64,000 nucleotides of DNA from Paenibacillus polymyxa (GTDB taxonomy: Bacteria; Bacillota; Bacilli; Paenibacillales; Paenibacillaceae). Shown here in pieces: positions 32,525 through 41,719 of the stretch. A program made the position numbers and the translations under genes. The notes below the pieces were generated by a model. That model did no database searches and had not been told where the DNA came from. It saw nothing but the letters and a program-made list of their open reading frames with translations. Where the stretch lies: the NCBI RefSeq assembly GCF_015710975.1, contig NZ_CP049783.1, positions 2,229,501 to 2,293,500 on the forward strand. Direction: 5' to 3'. Position 1 is the stretch's first letter, and each line of letters opens with the position of its first letter.

Positions 32525-33678
32525 ATGAAACAGTTCACAACCAGACAAATTGTGCTGCTTAGTGTATTGATGGAGGTCGGTATTACCCTTATACATGCTC
32601 CGGCGCAGGCAGCAGATCACGCGAATCAGCATGCCTACTGGACCTGTGCAATTGCGGCCATCGTGCTATGCTTGCCGATCTGGGCGATGTTGAAACTCAA
32701 GCGGCGTTTCCCTGATCAGGATCTGATGGAGGCGATGGTAAGCTCTCACCCTGTGCTGGGACGTATGGTGCTTGCAGTCTATTTCATTTTATTCCTGATC
32801 ATTTTTGCGCGGGATTTGAGGATTATTACCGATCTGGTGGAGGTGGTGCTTTTGCCGCTGACTCCGATTGTGATCGTATCTCTTATTGTGCTGTTGACTC
32901 TGGCATTTATGGTTAAAGGGGGATAAGTACCCTCGTCAATATGACCGAGATTTTTGTACCGTTGTTGATTGTGACGTTGTTGACTATGCCGCTTTTTTTT
33001 GGACGTAATATGGATTTTTCGATGCTGAGACCCTATTTACATCCGGAAGTAGAAGGAGTTATTAAAGGCAGTTGGCGGATGCTAGGTTATATGGCCGATA
33101 TCATGATGGTTCCCTTTGTGATTTCTGGGAAGAGCTATAATGGACGTAGTGCGTGGTTGGGGCATTTACTCGGAACCGCTATTATAATCATGCTGGTGTT
33201 GCTGTCGGAGTTGGTGATTGGAGTTCCTATCTTGTCACGACTGTTTTATCCATCGTATGAACTGGTGCGTCAGTTGCAACTAACGGACTTCCTGGATCGG
33301 TTCGACTTGTTCGTGGCAGCACTGACCGTACCAGCCTTTCTTACGAAGATTGGAATTGATCTGTACGTTACCAGTTTGGCGGTAAAGCGCATGTTTGCCC
33401 ATGTCTGGGGGAGTCTGATGGTTTGGCCCTTAGGTTTGTTAGGTTATGTCTGTTCGTTTATGCTGTTCTCCAACATCGTACAAATTTATGATTTCAGCCG
33501 GGAATGGACTGCGGTGATGGTCATCTTTTTTGTATTCATGCCCTTCTTGCTGTGGATGTTGCTCCGACCCAAATTTAAAGGGAGAGGTGATGATGATTCA
33601 TCATCTGGCAGGGAGAGGGATAGAAGTGATCAGAAAGAAGGTCAGCAGGAAAGCGAAACAGGACACGCCCACTTATAA
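32525..33678 (+). pseudogene. GerB-family germinant receptor subunit, frameshifted in a G tract
   Basis: The first frame starts at the ATG at 32525 (AAGGAGG at 10 nt) with MKQFTTRQIVLLSVLMEVG. It runs through five membrane segments and stops after VKGG at 32926. The second frame continues the same permease from ISTLVNMTEIFVPLLIVTLL to 33678. Adding one G to the G5 run at 32918-32922 joins them into a 384-residue GerB protein without internal stops. If the loss is real, this receptor is probably inactive or expressed only through slippage; it may equally be an assembly error. Confidence 0.85.
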
Positions 33679-33711
33679 GATTACTGTATTTATCGAAAAA
33701 GTAATTCTTAT

Positions 33712-33739
33712 TTGTCTTTTGCCTCTCTGATTGTATACT
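33712..33739 (+). promoter_or_regulatory. Candidate promoter of the hemD-like gene
   Basis: TTGTCT (33712-33717), 16-nt spacer, TATACT (33734-33739), followed 40 nt later by the gene start. Confidence 0.4.
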
Positions 33740-33779
33740 TGGTAGAAAGAAATACGACATCTACAAGGGAGGCAACAGC

Positions 33780-34637
33780 ATGGCACAACGCATGGCAGGT
33801 AAGAGAGTCGCTCTTGCCGGTCCCCGTAAAGCAGAAGAAATGGCGTTGCTAGTTATGAAGATGGGGGGCGAGCCAGTAGAACGCCCGGCCCAGGGGACTG
33901 TTTTTCTGGATGATATCGAGCTGCGCAACGCTGTTGTATCGTGGGTGAAGAACCCTCCGGACTGGTACATCTTCACGACAGGTATGGGACTGGATGCTCT
34001 GTTCGATATGGCAGAGGATATGGGCGTGGCCGAGCAGATTATAGAGTTGCTGCAATCCTCCAACATTGCAGCACGGGGCTACAAGACGGTCAATGGACTC
34101 AAAAAGCGTGGCTTTACGCCAGCAGTACGGGACGAGGACGGAAGTTTGATCGGATTGACACGGGCTTTTGCCCCATATGATCTGAAGGGGAAGGAAGTAC
34201 TGTTGCAACTGCATGGAGACCCGGCCCCTCGGTTGGTAGAGTGGCTGGATGAGCAAGGCGCAGTGACCCGCCAAGTACTTCCTTATAAGCATATCCCACC
34301 TGAAGAAGCAAAATTGCAGGCGCTACTAGATGATGTTATAAACCGTACGATTGATGCCGTTACGTTCACGAGTGGTCCGCAAATTCGATTTTTGGCCCAA
34401 TATGCCAGAAAGCAAAATCGAATGGAGGATTTACTGGAAGCCTTTCGTGAAGATGTCATTGCTGTATCGGTAGGCAAGGTGACTGCACAATCCATTTTGG
34501 AAGAAGGGATTGAACGAGTCGTATTTCCAACTGAAGAGCGCATGGGTGCGATGATGGTGGAACTGGGCAAATATTTCGAACATAGCGATTCGGTACATGG
34601 CTGTGGTCTGAAGAGCGTGAACGGTCATTTGAAATGA
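33780..34637 (+). CDS. hemD: Uroporphyrinogen-III synthase (HemD-like)
   Basis: 285 residues with the two-domain HemD fold: MAGKRVALAGPRKAEEMALLVMKMGGEP at the start, a LKGKEVLLQLHGD linker region near 145, and DAVTFTSGPQIRFL with VIAVSVGKVTAQSILEEGI in the C-terminal part. HemD cyclises hydroxymethylbilane to uroporphyrinogen III, the precursor of haem, sirohaem and cobalamin. It lies 2.1 kb before the cbi operon but is separated by terminators and another gene. GGAGGCAACAGC precedes the ATG. Sequence divergence within this family makes the function likely rather than certain. Confidence 0.85.
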   Translation: MAQRMAGKRVALAGPRKAEEMALLVMKMGGEPVERPAQGTVFLDDIELRNAVVSWVKNPPDWYIFTTGMGLDALFDMAEDMGVAEQIIELLQSSNIAARGYKTVNGLKKRGFTPAVRDEDGSLIGLTRAFAPYDLKGKEVLLQLHGDPAPRLVEWLDEQGAVTRQVLPYKHIPPEEAKLQALLDDVINRTIDAVTFTSGPQIRFLAQYARKQNRMEDLLEAFREDVIAVSVGKVTAQSILEEGIERVVFPTEERMGAMMVELGKYFEHSDSVHGCGLKSVNGHLK

Positions 34638-34701
34638 GCTAGAACTGATAAATGCAGTAAGCTAAAAATGAACTTATATTTACTAATACAGAGTAAAATA
34701 G

Positions 34702-34734
34702 AGATAAGGGCCTACGAGGTCTTTATCTTTTTTT
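34702..34734 (+). terminator. Terminator after the hemD-like gene
   Basis: A 10-bp stem with two G-U pairs, GATAAGGGCC / GGTCTTTATC, loop TACGA, then seven T residues. Confidence 0.75.
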
Positions 34735-34835
34735 GTTGGACATGCATCGCAAAGTTTTTTGTAATAGCGAAAATATTTATCTAATATAATGAATAAGTTT
34801 CGATGCATGATATGAGGACAGGAGCTGAGACGTTT

Positions 34836-35390
34836 ATGAATTCTATTTGTGTATTTGCAGGGTCCAGACCTGGACATTCATCGGTATATGTTGAGGCGGC
34901 AGGCAAGCTGGGTGAAGCTATGGCTCGCCAGCATATCCGTTTAATTTATGGTGGCTCCAGCAGAGGGCTGATGGGTAAGGTGGCGGATGGACTGTTGGCG
35001 GGTGAAGGTCAGGTCACCGGCATTATGCCCACCCTGTTATTCGATGCAGAGATCATTCATCGGGGAGTTACCGAGTTTATTGAGGTAGCAAGCATGCATG
35101 AACGTAAAGCGGCGATGAGCGAGATGGCCGATGCGTTTATAGCCCTTCCGGGAGGCTTGGGAACCTTTGAGGAGCTGTTCGAGGTATTGTGCTGGGCGCA
35201 AATCGGTATACATCGCAAGCCCATTGGGCTGCTGAATGTGAATGGATATTTTGACCCGTTGGTAGAAATGGTACGTCATAGCGTGCAGGAAGGGTTTACC
35301 GGAGCTGATCATCCAGCGCTACTGAGTATATCTGCGGACCCGGATGAACTGCTGCATATGTTGAAAAATAAAGCAGATAACTTGAAATAA
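34836..35390 (+). CDS. yvdD: LOG-family nucleotide phosphoribohydrolase (YvdD-like)
   Basis: 184 residues. It has the Rossmann-like GGSSRGLMGKVADG segment, the family signature PGGLGTFEELFEVLCWAQIG and the SMHERKAAM motif of LOG/TIGR00730 enzymes, which remove ribose 5-phosphate from nucleoside 5'-monophosphates. I use the ATG at 34836, matching the conserved MNSICVFAGSRPG start of the family; an ATG at 34803 would add 11 unconserved residues. Monocistronic. Confidence 0.88.
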   Translation: MNSICVFAGSRPGHSSVYVEAAGKLGEAMARQHIRLIYGGSSRGLMGKVADGLLAGEGQVTGIMPTLLFDAEIIHRGVTEFIEVASMHERKAAMSEMADAFIALPGGLGTFEELFEVLCWAQIGIHRKPIGLLNVNGYFDPLVEMVRHSVQEGFTGADHPALLSISADPDELLHMLKNKADNLK

Positions 35391-35404
35391 AGCTTTTTTC
35401 GTGC

Positions 35405-35434
35405 TTGCACAACTGATTGAGGCAAGGTTATGAT
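35405..35434 (+). promoter_or_regulatory. Candidate promoter of the cobalamin operon
   Basis: TTGCAC (35405-35410), 18-nt spacer, TATGAT (35429-35434). It lies just upstream of the riboswitch. Confidence 0.5.
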
Positions 35435-35461
35435 AAGACCCATAATCAAATAGCGGACAGA

Positions 35462-35620
35462 CAAGGTGCCTTTGCGGTTGAGCAAAGGGTAACAGGGAAT
35501 CGGGTGCAAGTCCCGAGCGGTCCCGCCACTGTAAGGAAGAGGGTTCTTTTAAATGGTCACTCGTACAAAACGGGGAAGACGAGAGAATCCGTTGATGCCA
35601 AGCCAGGAGACCTACCTTGA
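35462..35620 (+). promoter_or_regulatory. Cobalamin (AdoCbl) riboswitch of the cbi operon
   Basis: The conserved blocks occur in order: AAGGTGCC, AAGGGTAACAGGGAATCGGG, GTGCAAGTCCCGAGCGGTCC, CGCCACTGTAA and GCCAGGAGACCTACCTT. The P1 helix is AAGGT with ACCTT. B12 binding should reduce expression of the cobalamin genes downstream. Confidence 0.95.
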
Positions 35621-35840
35621 TCTGTATGCACCGTTAACCTTCGCGGAGAGGATGGGTGTACGAAATCAGGAAATCAGGCACACGTTGCTTTTTCCATGTT
35701 GGTTACAGGTTTGCGTGGATATGAACGTGCAGCAGCGTTTGAAGCGTAAACAAAACAGATGGAAAACAACGGCAGATAGGAGGAAGACAAGAACTGTCTT
35801 CTTACGCTGTTTCGTCTGGTGAGAGAGATACGTACATAGG

Positions 35841-35870
35841 AACCCCATCCGGGCAGGATGGGGTTTTTTT
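35841..35870 (+). terminator. Riboswitch-associated terminator before cbiH60
   Basis: AACCCCATCC-GGGCA-GGATGGGGTT with a run of seven T residues. It lies 220 nt downstream of the aptamer and 72 nt before the first gene, so it is the probable expression platform. The 35621-35840 stretch between them holds no gene that I can support. Confidence 0.85.
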
Positions 35871-35942
35871 GAGTTAAAGGATGCCACAAATTATTGAAAT
35901 AGATAGTATAGCTGCCCTGAAAAGGATGATAGGAGGAGCACG

Positions 35943-37739
35943 ATGAGCCCATTAGGAAAATTGCTGGTGATTGGATTTGGACCAGGAGATATGGAACATA
36001 TCACAAAACGGGCGTTGGATGCGCTGGCCGAAAGTGAGGTCATTATCGGCTACAATACCTACGTTGATTTGATCCGTCCGTTGTTGAACGGACAGGAGAT
36101 TGTACGCACAGGGATGACAGAAGAAGTGAGCCGTGCGCAGGAGGCGGTTCGCCAAGCAGAGATGGGTAAGAAGGTAGCCGTCATTTCCAGTGGAGATGCT
36201 GGGGTCTATGGCATGGCAGGGCTGGTGTACGAAGTGCTGATGCAAAAAGGCTGGCGTCGCGAGGACGGGGTTGAGGTAGAAGTTGTGCCGGGGATCTCGG
36301 CTATTCAATCCTGTGCTTCGTTGTTGGGAGCGCCGGTTATGCATGATGCTTGCACAATCAGTCTGAGTGATCATCTGACCCCGTGGGAAACGATCGTGAA
36401 GCGTGTAGAAGCTGCGGCTTCGGCTGATTTTGTGATTGCCTTATACAACCCGCGCAGTGGTCGACGTACCCGCCAGATTGTGGAGACGCAGTCCATTTTG
36501 CTCCGTTACCGTGATCCGCAAACTCCAGTTGGACTGGTGAAGAGTGCTTATCGTGAACGTCAGCAGGTTATTGTAACGACGCTGGAAGATATGCTGAACC
36601 ATGATATCGGGATGCTGACGACCGTAATCATCGGCAATTCCTCGACGACAGTGTATGACGGGTTAATCGTGACTCCGCGCGGCTATCAGCGCAAATACAC
36701 GCTGGACGCGACCGAGCAAGTGCTCAAACCGCATCAGCGGCTTCGCACGGAAGCGGAGCCGTGGTCGCTGGGCGCGCAAGAGGATCGCGCGCTGGATACA
36801 CCGCAGGGAGGTGGAGCTCTGACTGCGTCTCCCGAGCCTTCCGCGAGCAGCGCTGCGGTTGCCACGCAGGCACGCCCGCAAGCGATGGCTACCGTGCAGG
36901 CTGCGCCCGCGAAGCCAACCGGAGCGGCTCCAGCATCGCTGGCAGCAGAGGCACTAAGCCGCCTAGCTGTCGGCGGCAAGCTGCCGGGCGAAGCCAATGC
37001 TCGCTGGAGCGGGCAAGCGCCTACCGCCCAGAGCGCCGTCGGAACAGCAACGGTGGCTACGACTGGGAAGGCGTCAGGCGGCTTTGGCAAGCCTGCGCTG
37101 TTTGAGGTGGGGGTTTCCCCTGGCGTGGGAAACAAGAAGTTCACTGCTCGGCAGATGGCATTGCTCGCCGAGGTAGCGGGTGATGATGGCGAGCTGGAAT
37201 ACACGCCAGATCATCAGATCGTGCTGCGCGTGCCGTGCGCAGACCCCGAGGAACTGGTCGGACGGCTTCGGGATGAACGATTCATTGTCATGCCGATCGG
37301 CGATGTGTTTAAGGTGAAGGCCTGCGACTTCTGCAATATGGAGAAAGATGATGCGGTGCCTGTGGCTGAGCATCTACAGGTTGTACTTGGCGGATTACAG
37401 GCACCCAAGGAAACGAGTATTGCTTTGAATGGATGCGGCATGGCTTGCTATGGAGCGGTGCTGGAGGATATCGGAATCGTCTATCGCAAGGGAGGATACG
37501 ATCTTTTCCTTGGTGGCAAAAAATTTGGCCGAAATGCTCATGCCGCTCAGCCCGTAGCGGAAGGAATTCCTGGTGATCAGATTACGGATATCGTGGAGAA
37601 CATTATTGCTGAATATAAGGAAAAAGGGCATCCGAACGAGCGTTTTCATAAATTCTTTAAACGTGTAGGCATCGTTGCGGGTTTCCGGCATGAAGATGCA
37701 CCAGCAACAGTAGAAGTTAACGCGGTTTGTGGTGATTAA
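35943..37739 (+). CDS. cbiH: CbiH60: precorrin-3B C17-methyltransferase fused to an Fe-S domain
   Basis: 598 residues in three parts. Residues 1-255 are a CobJ/CbiH SAM methyltransferase (VIGFGPGDMEHITKRAL, SSGDAGVYGM, VVPGISAIQSCASLLGAP, YNPRS). Residues 265-395 form an Ala/Pro-rich linker. Residues 400-598 are a nitrite/sulphite-reductase-like domain with cysteines in CDFC and NGCGMACYG for a [4Fe-4S] cluster. The same fusion in B. megaterium (CbiH60) methylates C17 and contracts the ring. It is the first gene after the riboswitch and has AGGAGG upstream. Confidence 0.93.
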   Translation: MSPLGKLLVIGFGPGDMEHITKRALDALAESEVIIGYNTYVDLIRPLLNGQEIVRTGMTEEVSRAQEAVRQAEMGKKVAVISSGDAGVYGMAGLVYEVLMQKGWRREDGVEVEVVPGISAIQSCASLLGAPVMHDACTISLSDHLTPWETIVKRVEAAASADFVIALYNPRSGRRTRQIVETQSILLRYRDPQTPVGLVKSAYRERQQVIVTTLEDMLNHDIGMLTTVIIGNSSTTVYDGLIVTPRGYQRKYTLDATEQVLKPHQRLRTEAEPWSLGAQEDRALDTPQGGGALTASPEPSASSAAVATQARPQAMATVQAAPAKPTGAAPASLAAEALSRLAVGGKLPGEANARWSGQAPTAQSAVGTATVATTGKASGGFGKPALFEVGVSPGVGNKKFTARQMALLAEVAGDDGELEYTPDHQIVLRVPCADPEELVGRLRDERFIVMPIGDVFKVKACDFCNMEKDDAVPVAEHLQVVLGGLQAPKETSIALNGCGMACYGAVLEDIGIVYRKGGYDLFLGGKKFGRNAHAAQPVAEGIPGDQITDIVENIIAEYKEKGHPNERFHKFFKRVGIVAGFRHEDAPATVEVNAVCGD

Positions 37740-37833
37740 GTGGGTTGGTAGGCTTGATGAACAGGATACAAGCATATATATAAAATAGGGCGTCATGTAG
37801 GCTATCCCTATCAATGAGGAGGAAAACACAGCA

Positions 37834-38913
37834 GTGGATGCAATATTGTTGGTTGGACATGGAAGTCGGGACCCAGAGGGTAATCAGGAACTACTGGAAT
37901 TTGCGCAAGCGGTGGCAGATCGGGCGCCAGGTACGTGTGTAGAAACCTGTTTTCTGGAGTTGGCACGCCCAAGTATTGCCGAAGGAGTACAGGCGTGTGT
38001 GGACAAAGGGGCGACACGTGTCGTTTTTATTCCGATTATTTTGTTCGCAGCAGTGCATGCCAAAATTGATATTCCGAAGGCAATCGACCGGGCAAAGGCA
38101 AAATACCCGCAGGTGGAATTTGTATACGGACGTCCGATTGGCGTTCACGAAAAAATCGTTAGCATACTGCTTAACCGCTTGAAAGAGGCCCGCCCTGTTG
38201 CAGTTCCAGCAGGGATAAATAGCGCTGTAGAGGCATCTACCGAGGTGTCTGACGAGGAAACAGCGGTACTTGTATTAGGACGCGGAAGCAGCGATCCAGA
38301 TGCGAACAGTGACTTTTTCAAAATCACTCGTATGCTGTGGGAGAAGCTTTCTTATACGTGGGTAGAAAGCAGCTTTATCGGTGTGACGCAGCCTTCTTTT
38401 CCCGATGGCCTAGAGCGTTGTGTACGATTGGGGGCCAAAAAGATTATCGTGCTTCCGTATTTTCTATTCACAGGTGTGCTGATTAAGCGCATTGGAGAAA
38501 TGACTCAGGAATTCGCCGAGGCTCACCCTGCATTACAAGTGGAAATGGGCGGATATTTTGGCTTCCATCCTCAATTAGTTGAGCTGGTGCTGGAGCGAGC
38601 TAACGAAGGCTTGTTCGGCAAGGTTACGGCTAATTGCGATAACTGCCAGTTCCGTCTGGAAGCGCAGGAGCATCACCATCATCACCACGACCATGATCAC
38701 GACCATGACCACGATCACCATCACGACCATGATCATGACCATCACCATCACCACCATCATGCACATGAGCATGATCACCATCACGAGCACCATACACACA
38801 GCCACGCTCACGATCATGCGCATGTCCATGCTCACAGCCATAATGACCATGATCACGATCATTCACATGCGCCGTCTGTAGTGAACGTAACCGGGCAGGT
38901 GAATGGCTCATGA
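37834..38913 (+). CDS. cbiX: Sirohydrochlorin cobaltochelatase CbiX with His-rich tail
   Basis: 359 residues from a GTG start. Two tandem CbiX domains are visible. The first has the chelatase histidines in LLVGHGSRDP and AAVHAKIDIP; the second is degenerate (LVLGRGSSDP and no second His). A CxxC pair (NCDNC) follows, where B. megaterium CbiX carries an Fe-S centre. A tail of about 70 residues with some 40 His plus Asp (about 280-346) probably stores or delivers cobalt. It inserts Co2+ into sirohydrochlorin. It overlaps cbiJ by 4 nt. Confidence 0.93.
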   Translation: MDAILLVGHGSRDPEGNQELLEFAQAVADRAPGTCVETCFLELARPSIAEGVQACVDKGATRVVFIPIILFAAVHAKIDIPKAIDRAKAKYPQVEFVYGRPIGVHEKIVSILLNRLKEARPVAVPAGINSAVEASTEVSDEETAVLVLGRGSSDPDANSDFFKITRMLWEKLSYTWVESSFIGVTQPSFPDGLERCVRLGAKKIIVLPYFLFTGVLIKRIGEMTQEFAEAHPALQVEMGGYFGFHPQLVELVLERANEGLFGKVTANCDNCQFRLEAQEHHHHHHDHDHDHDHDHHHDHDHDHHHHHHHAHEHDHHHEHHTHSHAHDHAHVHAHSHNDHDHDHSHAPSVVNVTGQVNGS

Positions 38914-39689
38914 TTTTTATGCTATGCGGAACGAGCGATGCAAGGGAATTGGCGCTGCAAATCCGTGACACCGGCTTTAACGTATTAACTTCGGTCGTAA
39001 CCGAAAGCGCGGCGGCCAGCTTGTCCGAAGCAGGGCTGGACGTACGTACAGGCCGAATGACAGCCAATGAAATGGGTGCAATGATTCGGGAGAAGGGGAT
39101 ACAGGCCGTTGTTGATGCCAGTCATCCTTTTGCAGAAGAAGCACATGCGAATGCGATGACAGCTGCTCGCGAGTCTGGAGTTCCTTATATTCGCTACGAG
39201 CGGACGGGACTGGTGTATGACAATCATCCATTGCTCCATATTGTGTCTTCTTATGAAGAGGCCGCATTAATTGCTAAGCAACTCAAAGGCTCTGTCATGC
39301 TTACGACGGGCAGTAAGACGCTCGGCACATTCACCAAGCATCTACTCGGAGACCCGGAGATTCGTCTGGTTGCACGTATGTTGCCGCGCCTCGACAATAT
39401 GGAGAAATGCGGCGAACTGGGGATGGAGCAAAAAAATATTATTGCCATGCAGGGGCCCTTTTCCCGTGAGATGAACGAAGCATTGTACAAGCACTTTGGT
39501 ACAACCGTGATGGTCACCAAGGAAAGCGGACGCACGGGAGCAGTGGATGAGAAGGTTCAATCTGCTCTGGATCTGGGTATTCACGTCATTTTGATTTCCA
39601 GACCGGAAGTAGAGTTTGGTACGGTATTTGATCATTTCGACGGAGTAATTGATACATTGCGCACAGCAACAGGGAAGATTTCCATTTGA
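38910..39689 (+). CDS. cbiJ: Cobalt-precorrin-6A reductase CbiJ/CobK
   Basis: 259 residues. The start MIFMLCGTSDARELALQI, the VVDASHPFAEEAHANAM segment and YIRYERTG are CobK/CbiJ hallmarks; LLTTGSKTLG-type sequence (MLTTGSKTLGTF) is also present. It reduces the macrocycle of cobalt-precorrin-6A using NAD(P)H. The ATG overlaps the cbiX stop (ATGA), so translation is coupled. Confidence 0.93.
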   Translation: MIFMLCGTSDARELALQIRDTGFNVLTSVVTESAAASLSEAGLDVRTGRMTANEMGAMIREKGIQAVVDASHPFAEEAHANAMTAARESGVPYIRYERTGLVYDNHPLLHIVSSYEEAALIAKQLKGSVMLTTGSKTLGTFTKHLLGDPEIRLVARMLPRLDNMEKCGELGMEQKNIIAMQGPFSREMNEALYKHFGTTVMVTKESGRTGAVDEKVQSALDLGIHVILISRPEVEFGTVFDHFDGVIDTLRTATGKISI

Positions 39690-39854
39690 GTTGGTTCAAG
39701 TCCCTACGGGTTCAGTTAATCCATAACGACTGCTGGCATGTATCTAAAATATAGTCATCTTAAAATGCGTGTTTTAATAGAAATATCTGTTGTTTTAATA
39801 CACGAGCAGTTATTTTTCCTAAACTAATTTTCCATAAGGGAGTGGGTCGATACC

Positions 39855-40499
39855 ATGGACTTTAAAACAGACTTTAAACCGCTAACGGTACAGCCGCAGG
39901 AGATTGAGGGTAAAAGCTTCGCAATGATCACAGAAGAATTGGGAGAGCATCCATTTACAGCTGAACAATATCCTGTCGTACAGCGTGTCATTCATGCATC
40001 TGCTGATTTTGAGTTGGGCCGCAGCATGGTATTTCATCCAAAAGCCATTGAAGCCGGAATTGCAGCTATTCGCGCAGGACAGCCGGTGGTGGCAGATGTG
40101 CAGATGATTCAGGCGGGGTTGAGCAAGGATCGCATCCGTCAATTTGGCGGGGATGTTCATGTGTACATATCTGACCCGGACGTGATGGAAGAAGCCAAAA
40201 GGCTGAACACGACACGTGCCATTATTTCGATGCGCAAAGCGATTCAGGCGGGCGAAGGTGGAATCTATGCGATTGGTAATGCGCCGACAGCGTTGCTGGA
40301 GCTGATTCGTCTGGTGAAAGAAGGAGCGGCTAAGCCTGGACTAGTGATTGGTATGCCCGTAGGTTTTGTATCGGCGGCAGAATCCAAGGACGAGCTACGC
40401 AAGCTGGATATTCCGTTCATTACGAATATTGGACGCAAGGGCGGCAGCACGATTGTCGTAGCAGCATTGAATGCAATCTCCTTAATGGCTGTCCGCTAG
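39855..40499 (+). CDS. cbiC: Cobalt-precorrin-8 methylmutase CbiC
   Basis: 214 residues, the expected size. HPFTAEQYPVVQRVIHASADFELG contains the catalytic His, and GNAPTALLELIRL and GMPVGFVSAAESK are conserved CbiC/CobH segments. It moves the methyl group from C11 to C12, yielding cobyrinic acid. AAGGGAG precedes the ATG. The 165-nt gap after cbiJ, longer than others in the operon, contains a loose AT-rich dyad (CGTGT...ACACG, about 39768-39804) but no terminator. Confidence 0.94.
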   Translation: MDFKTDFKPLTVQPQEIEGKSFAMITEELGEHPFTAEQYPVVQRVIHASADFELGRSMVFHPKAIEAGIAAIRAGQPVVADVQMIQAGLSKDRIRQFGGDVHVYISDPDVMEEAKRLNTTRAIISMRKAIQAGEGGIYAIGNAPTALLELIRLVKEGAAKPGLVIGMPVGFVSAAESKDELRKLDIPFITNIGRKGGSTIVVAALNAISLMAVR

Positions 40500-40573
40500 A
40501 TGCGGTTGTTCGTTTGCTGTATCATGAAATGAATTAGAGCATGATCAGCAGAAGAGGTTAAGGAGGAATTGGC

Positions 40574-41719
40574 ATGGAAAAGGAAGCGACGTCCGCCGAC
40601 AGGCCCAAACGGATGAAAAGTGGTGAAGCTCCCGCGCCGGACAAGCCGATGCGGTCAGGCTTTACGACGGGGGCCTGTGCGGCTGCAGTAGCCAAAGGAG
40701 CGGTACAACTGCTCATTACGGGCATAGCGCCGAAGGAAGCGGTGATATCGCTGCCCGCGGGCTTCGATCATGCATTTGAACTGATCGAGCCTGTGTTGGA
40801 TGCGGACGAAGCTTCCTGCACGACGATCAAGGACGGTGGCGATGACCCGGATGCCACGCATCAGGCGAGAATTAGCGCCTCTGTTAGCTGGCGTGAGGAG
40901 CCGGGTATTGAGCTGGACGGCGGCGTCGGCGTCGGGCGGGTAACGAAGCCCGGTCTGCCTGTGCCTGTCGGACAAGCCGCGATCAATCCGGTGCCGCGCC
41001 GGATGATTACGGAGGCCGTATCTGGCGTGCTTGAGGAGCACGGATCGGCCAAGGGTGTCCGTGTCGTCATCAGTGTGCCGGACGGCGAGGAAATCGCCAA
41101 GAAAACGCTGAACGGGCGACTTGGCATTCTTGGCGGTATTTCCATACTGGGCACACGCGGTGTAGTCGTTCCGTTCTCCACGTCTGCTTATAAAGCCAGC
41201 GTGGTGCAGGCTATATCGGTTGCACAAGCGATGAACTGCGAGGAAATTGTCCTGACCACAGGCGGCAGCAGTGAAAAATATGCAATGCAAATGTACGATC
41301 AGCTGACGGAAGAAGCCTTTATTCAGATGGGCGACTTTGTCGGCTTTGCAGTCAAGCATGGCAAACGATTGGGAATGAAGAAGATTATTCTCGTCGGTAT
41401 GCCCGGCAAGCTGTCGAAGGTTGCTCAGGGTGTCATGATGGTTCACTCCAAGAGCGCTCCGGTGGATTTTGGATTTCTGGCCCAGGTTGCGCGTGAGGCA
41501 GGTGTGGACGAGTCGCTTGCAACGGCAGTAGCTGAGGCGAATACAGCTACGCAGGTGGCGGATATGATGACCGAAGCGAATGCGCTGAGCTTTTTTGAAA
41601 AGTTATGTACCTATGGGTGTCAGCATTGTCTGGAGCATGCAGGTGGTGGAATCACCGTGGAAATGGTACTGGTAACGCTGAAAGGGAACGTGCTGGGGAG
41701 GGCGAGAGTCGGTGAGTAG
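40574..41719 (+). CDS. cbiD: Cobalt-precorrin-5B C1-methyltransferase CbiD
   Basis: 381 residues. MRSGFTTGACAAAVAKGAVQLL, IKDGGDDPDATH, AINPVPRRMI and LTTGGSSEKYAM are CbiD signatures. It adds the C1 methyl group after ring contraction in the anaerobic pathway; it is unrelated to the other SAM-dependent corrin methyltransferases. An N-terminal extension of about 25 residues precedes the conserved core. The next gene overlaps by 8 nt. Confidence 0.94.
   Translation: MEKEATSADRPKRMKSGEAPAPDKPMRSGFTTGACAAAVAKGAVQLLITGIAPKEAVISLPAGFDHAFELIEPVLDADEASCTTIKDGGDDPDATHQARISASVSWREEPGIELDGGVGVGRVTKPGLPVPVGQAAINPVPRRMITEAVSGVLEEHGSAKGVRVVISVPDGEEIAKKTLNGRLGILGGISILGTRGVVVPFSTSAYKASVVQAISVAQAMNCEEIVLTTGGSSEKYAMQMYDQLTEEAFIQMGDFVGFAVKHGKRLGMKKIILVGMPGKLSKVAQGVMMVHSKSAPVDFGFLAQVAREAGVDESLATAVAEANTATQVADMMTEANALSFFEKLCTYGCQHCLEHAGGGITVEMVLVTLKGNVLGRARVGE

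Noticed and set aside
33678..33712. Weak hairpin after the operon 2 gerB gene (AAGATTACT / AGTAATTCTT)
   Set aside because: The stem is AT-rich and imperfect, and the T tract is interrupted. It may terminate, but the evidence is too weak to list as a terminator.
35553..35822. 89-codon frame in the cbi operon leader
   Set aside because: Its first third overlaps conserved riboswitch sequence, and no convincing ribosome binding site precedes it. Leader RNA is the better explanation.
38680..38870. Repeat-rich DNA resembling a tandem repeat or short repeat array
   Set aside because: The periodicity is simply CAY/GAY codons of the His-rich CbiX tail, not a CRISPR array or a non-coding satellite.
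38579..38881. Thr/Ile/Met-rich frame and its antisense Val/Met-rich counterpart over the end of cbiX
   Set aside because: These are by-products of the repetitive His/Asp codons of the CbiX tail read in other frames.
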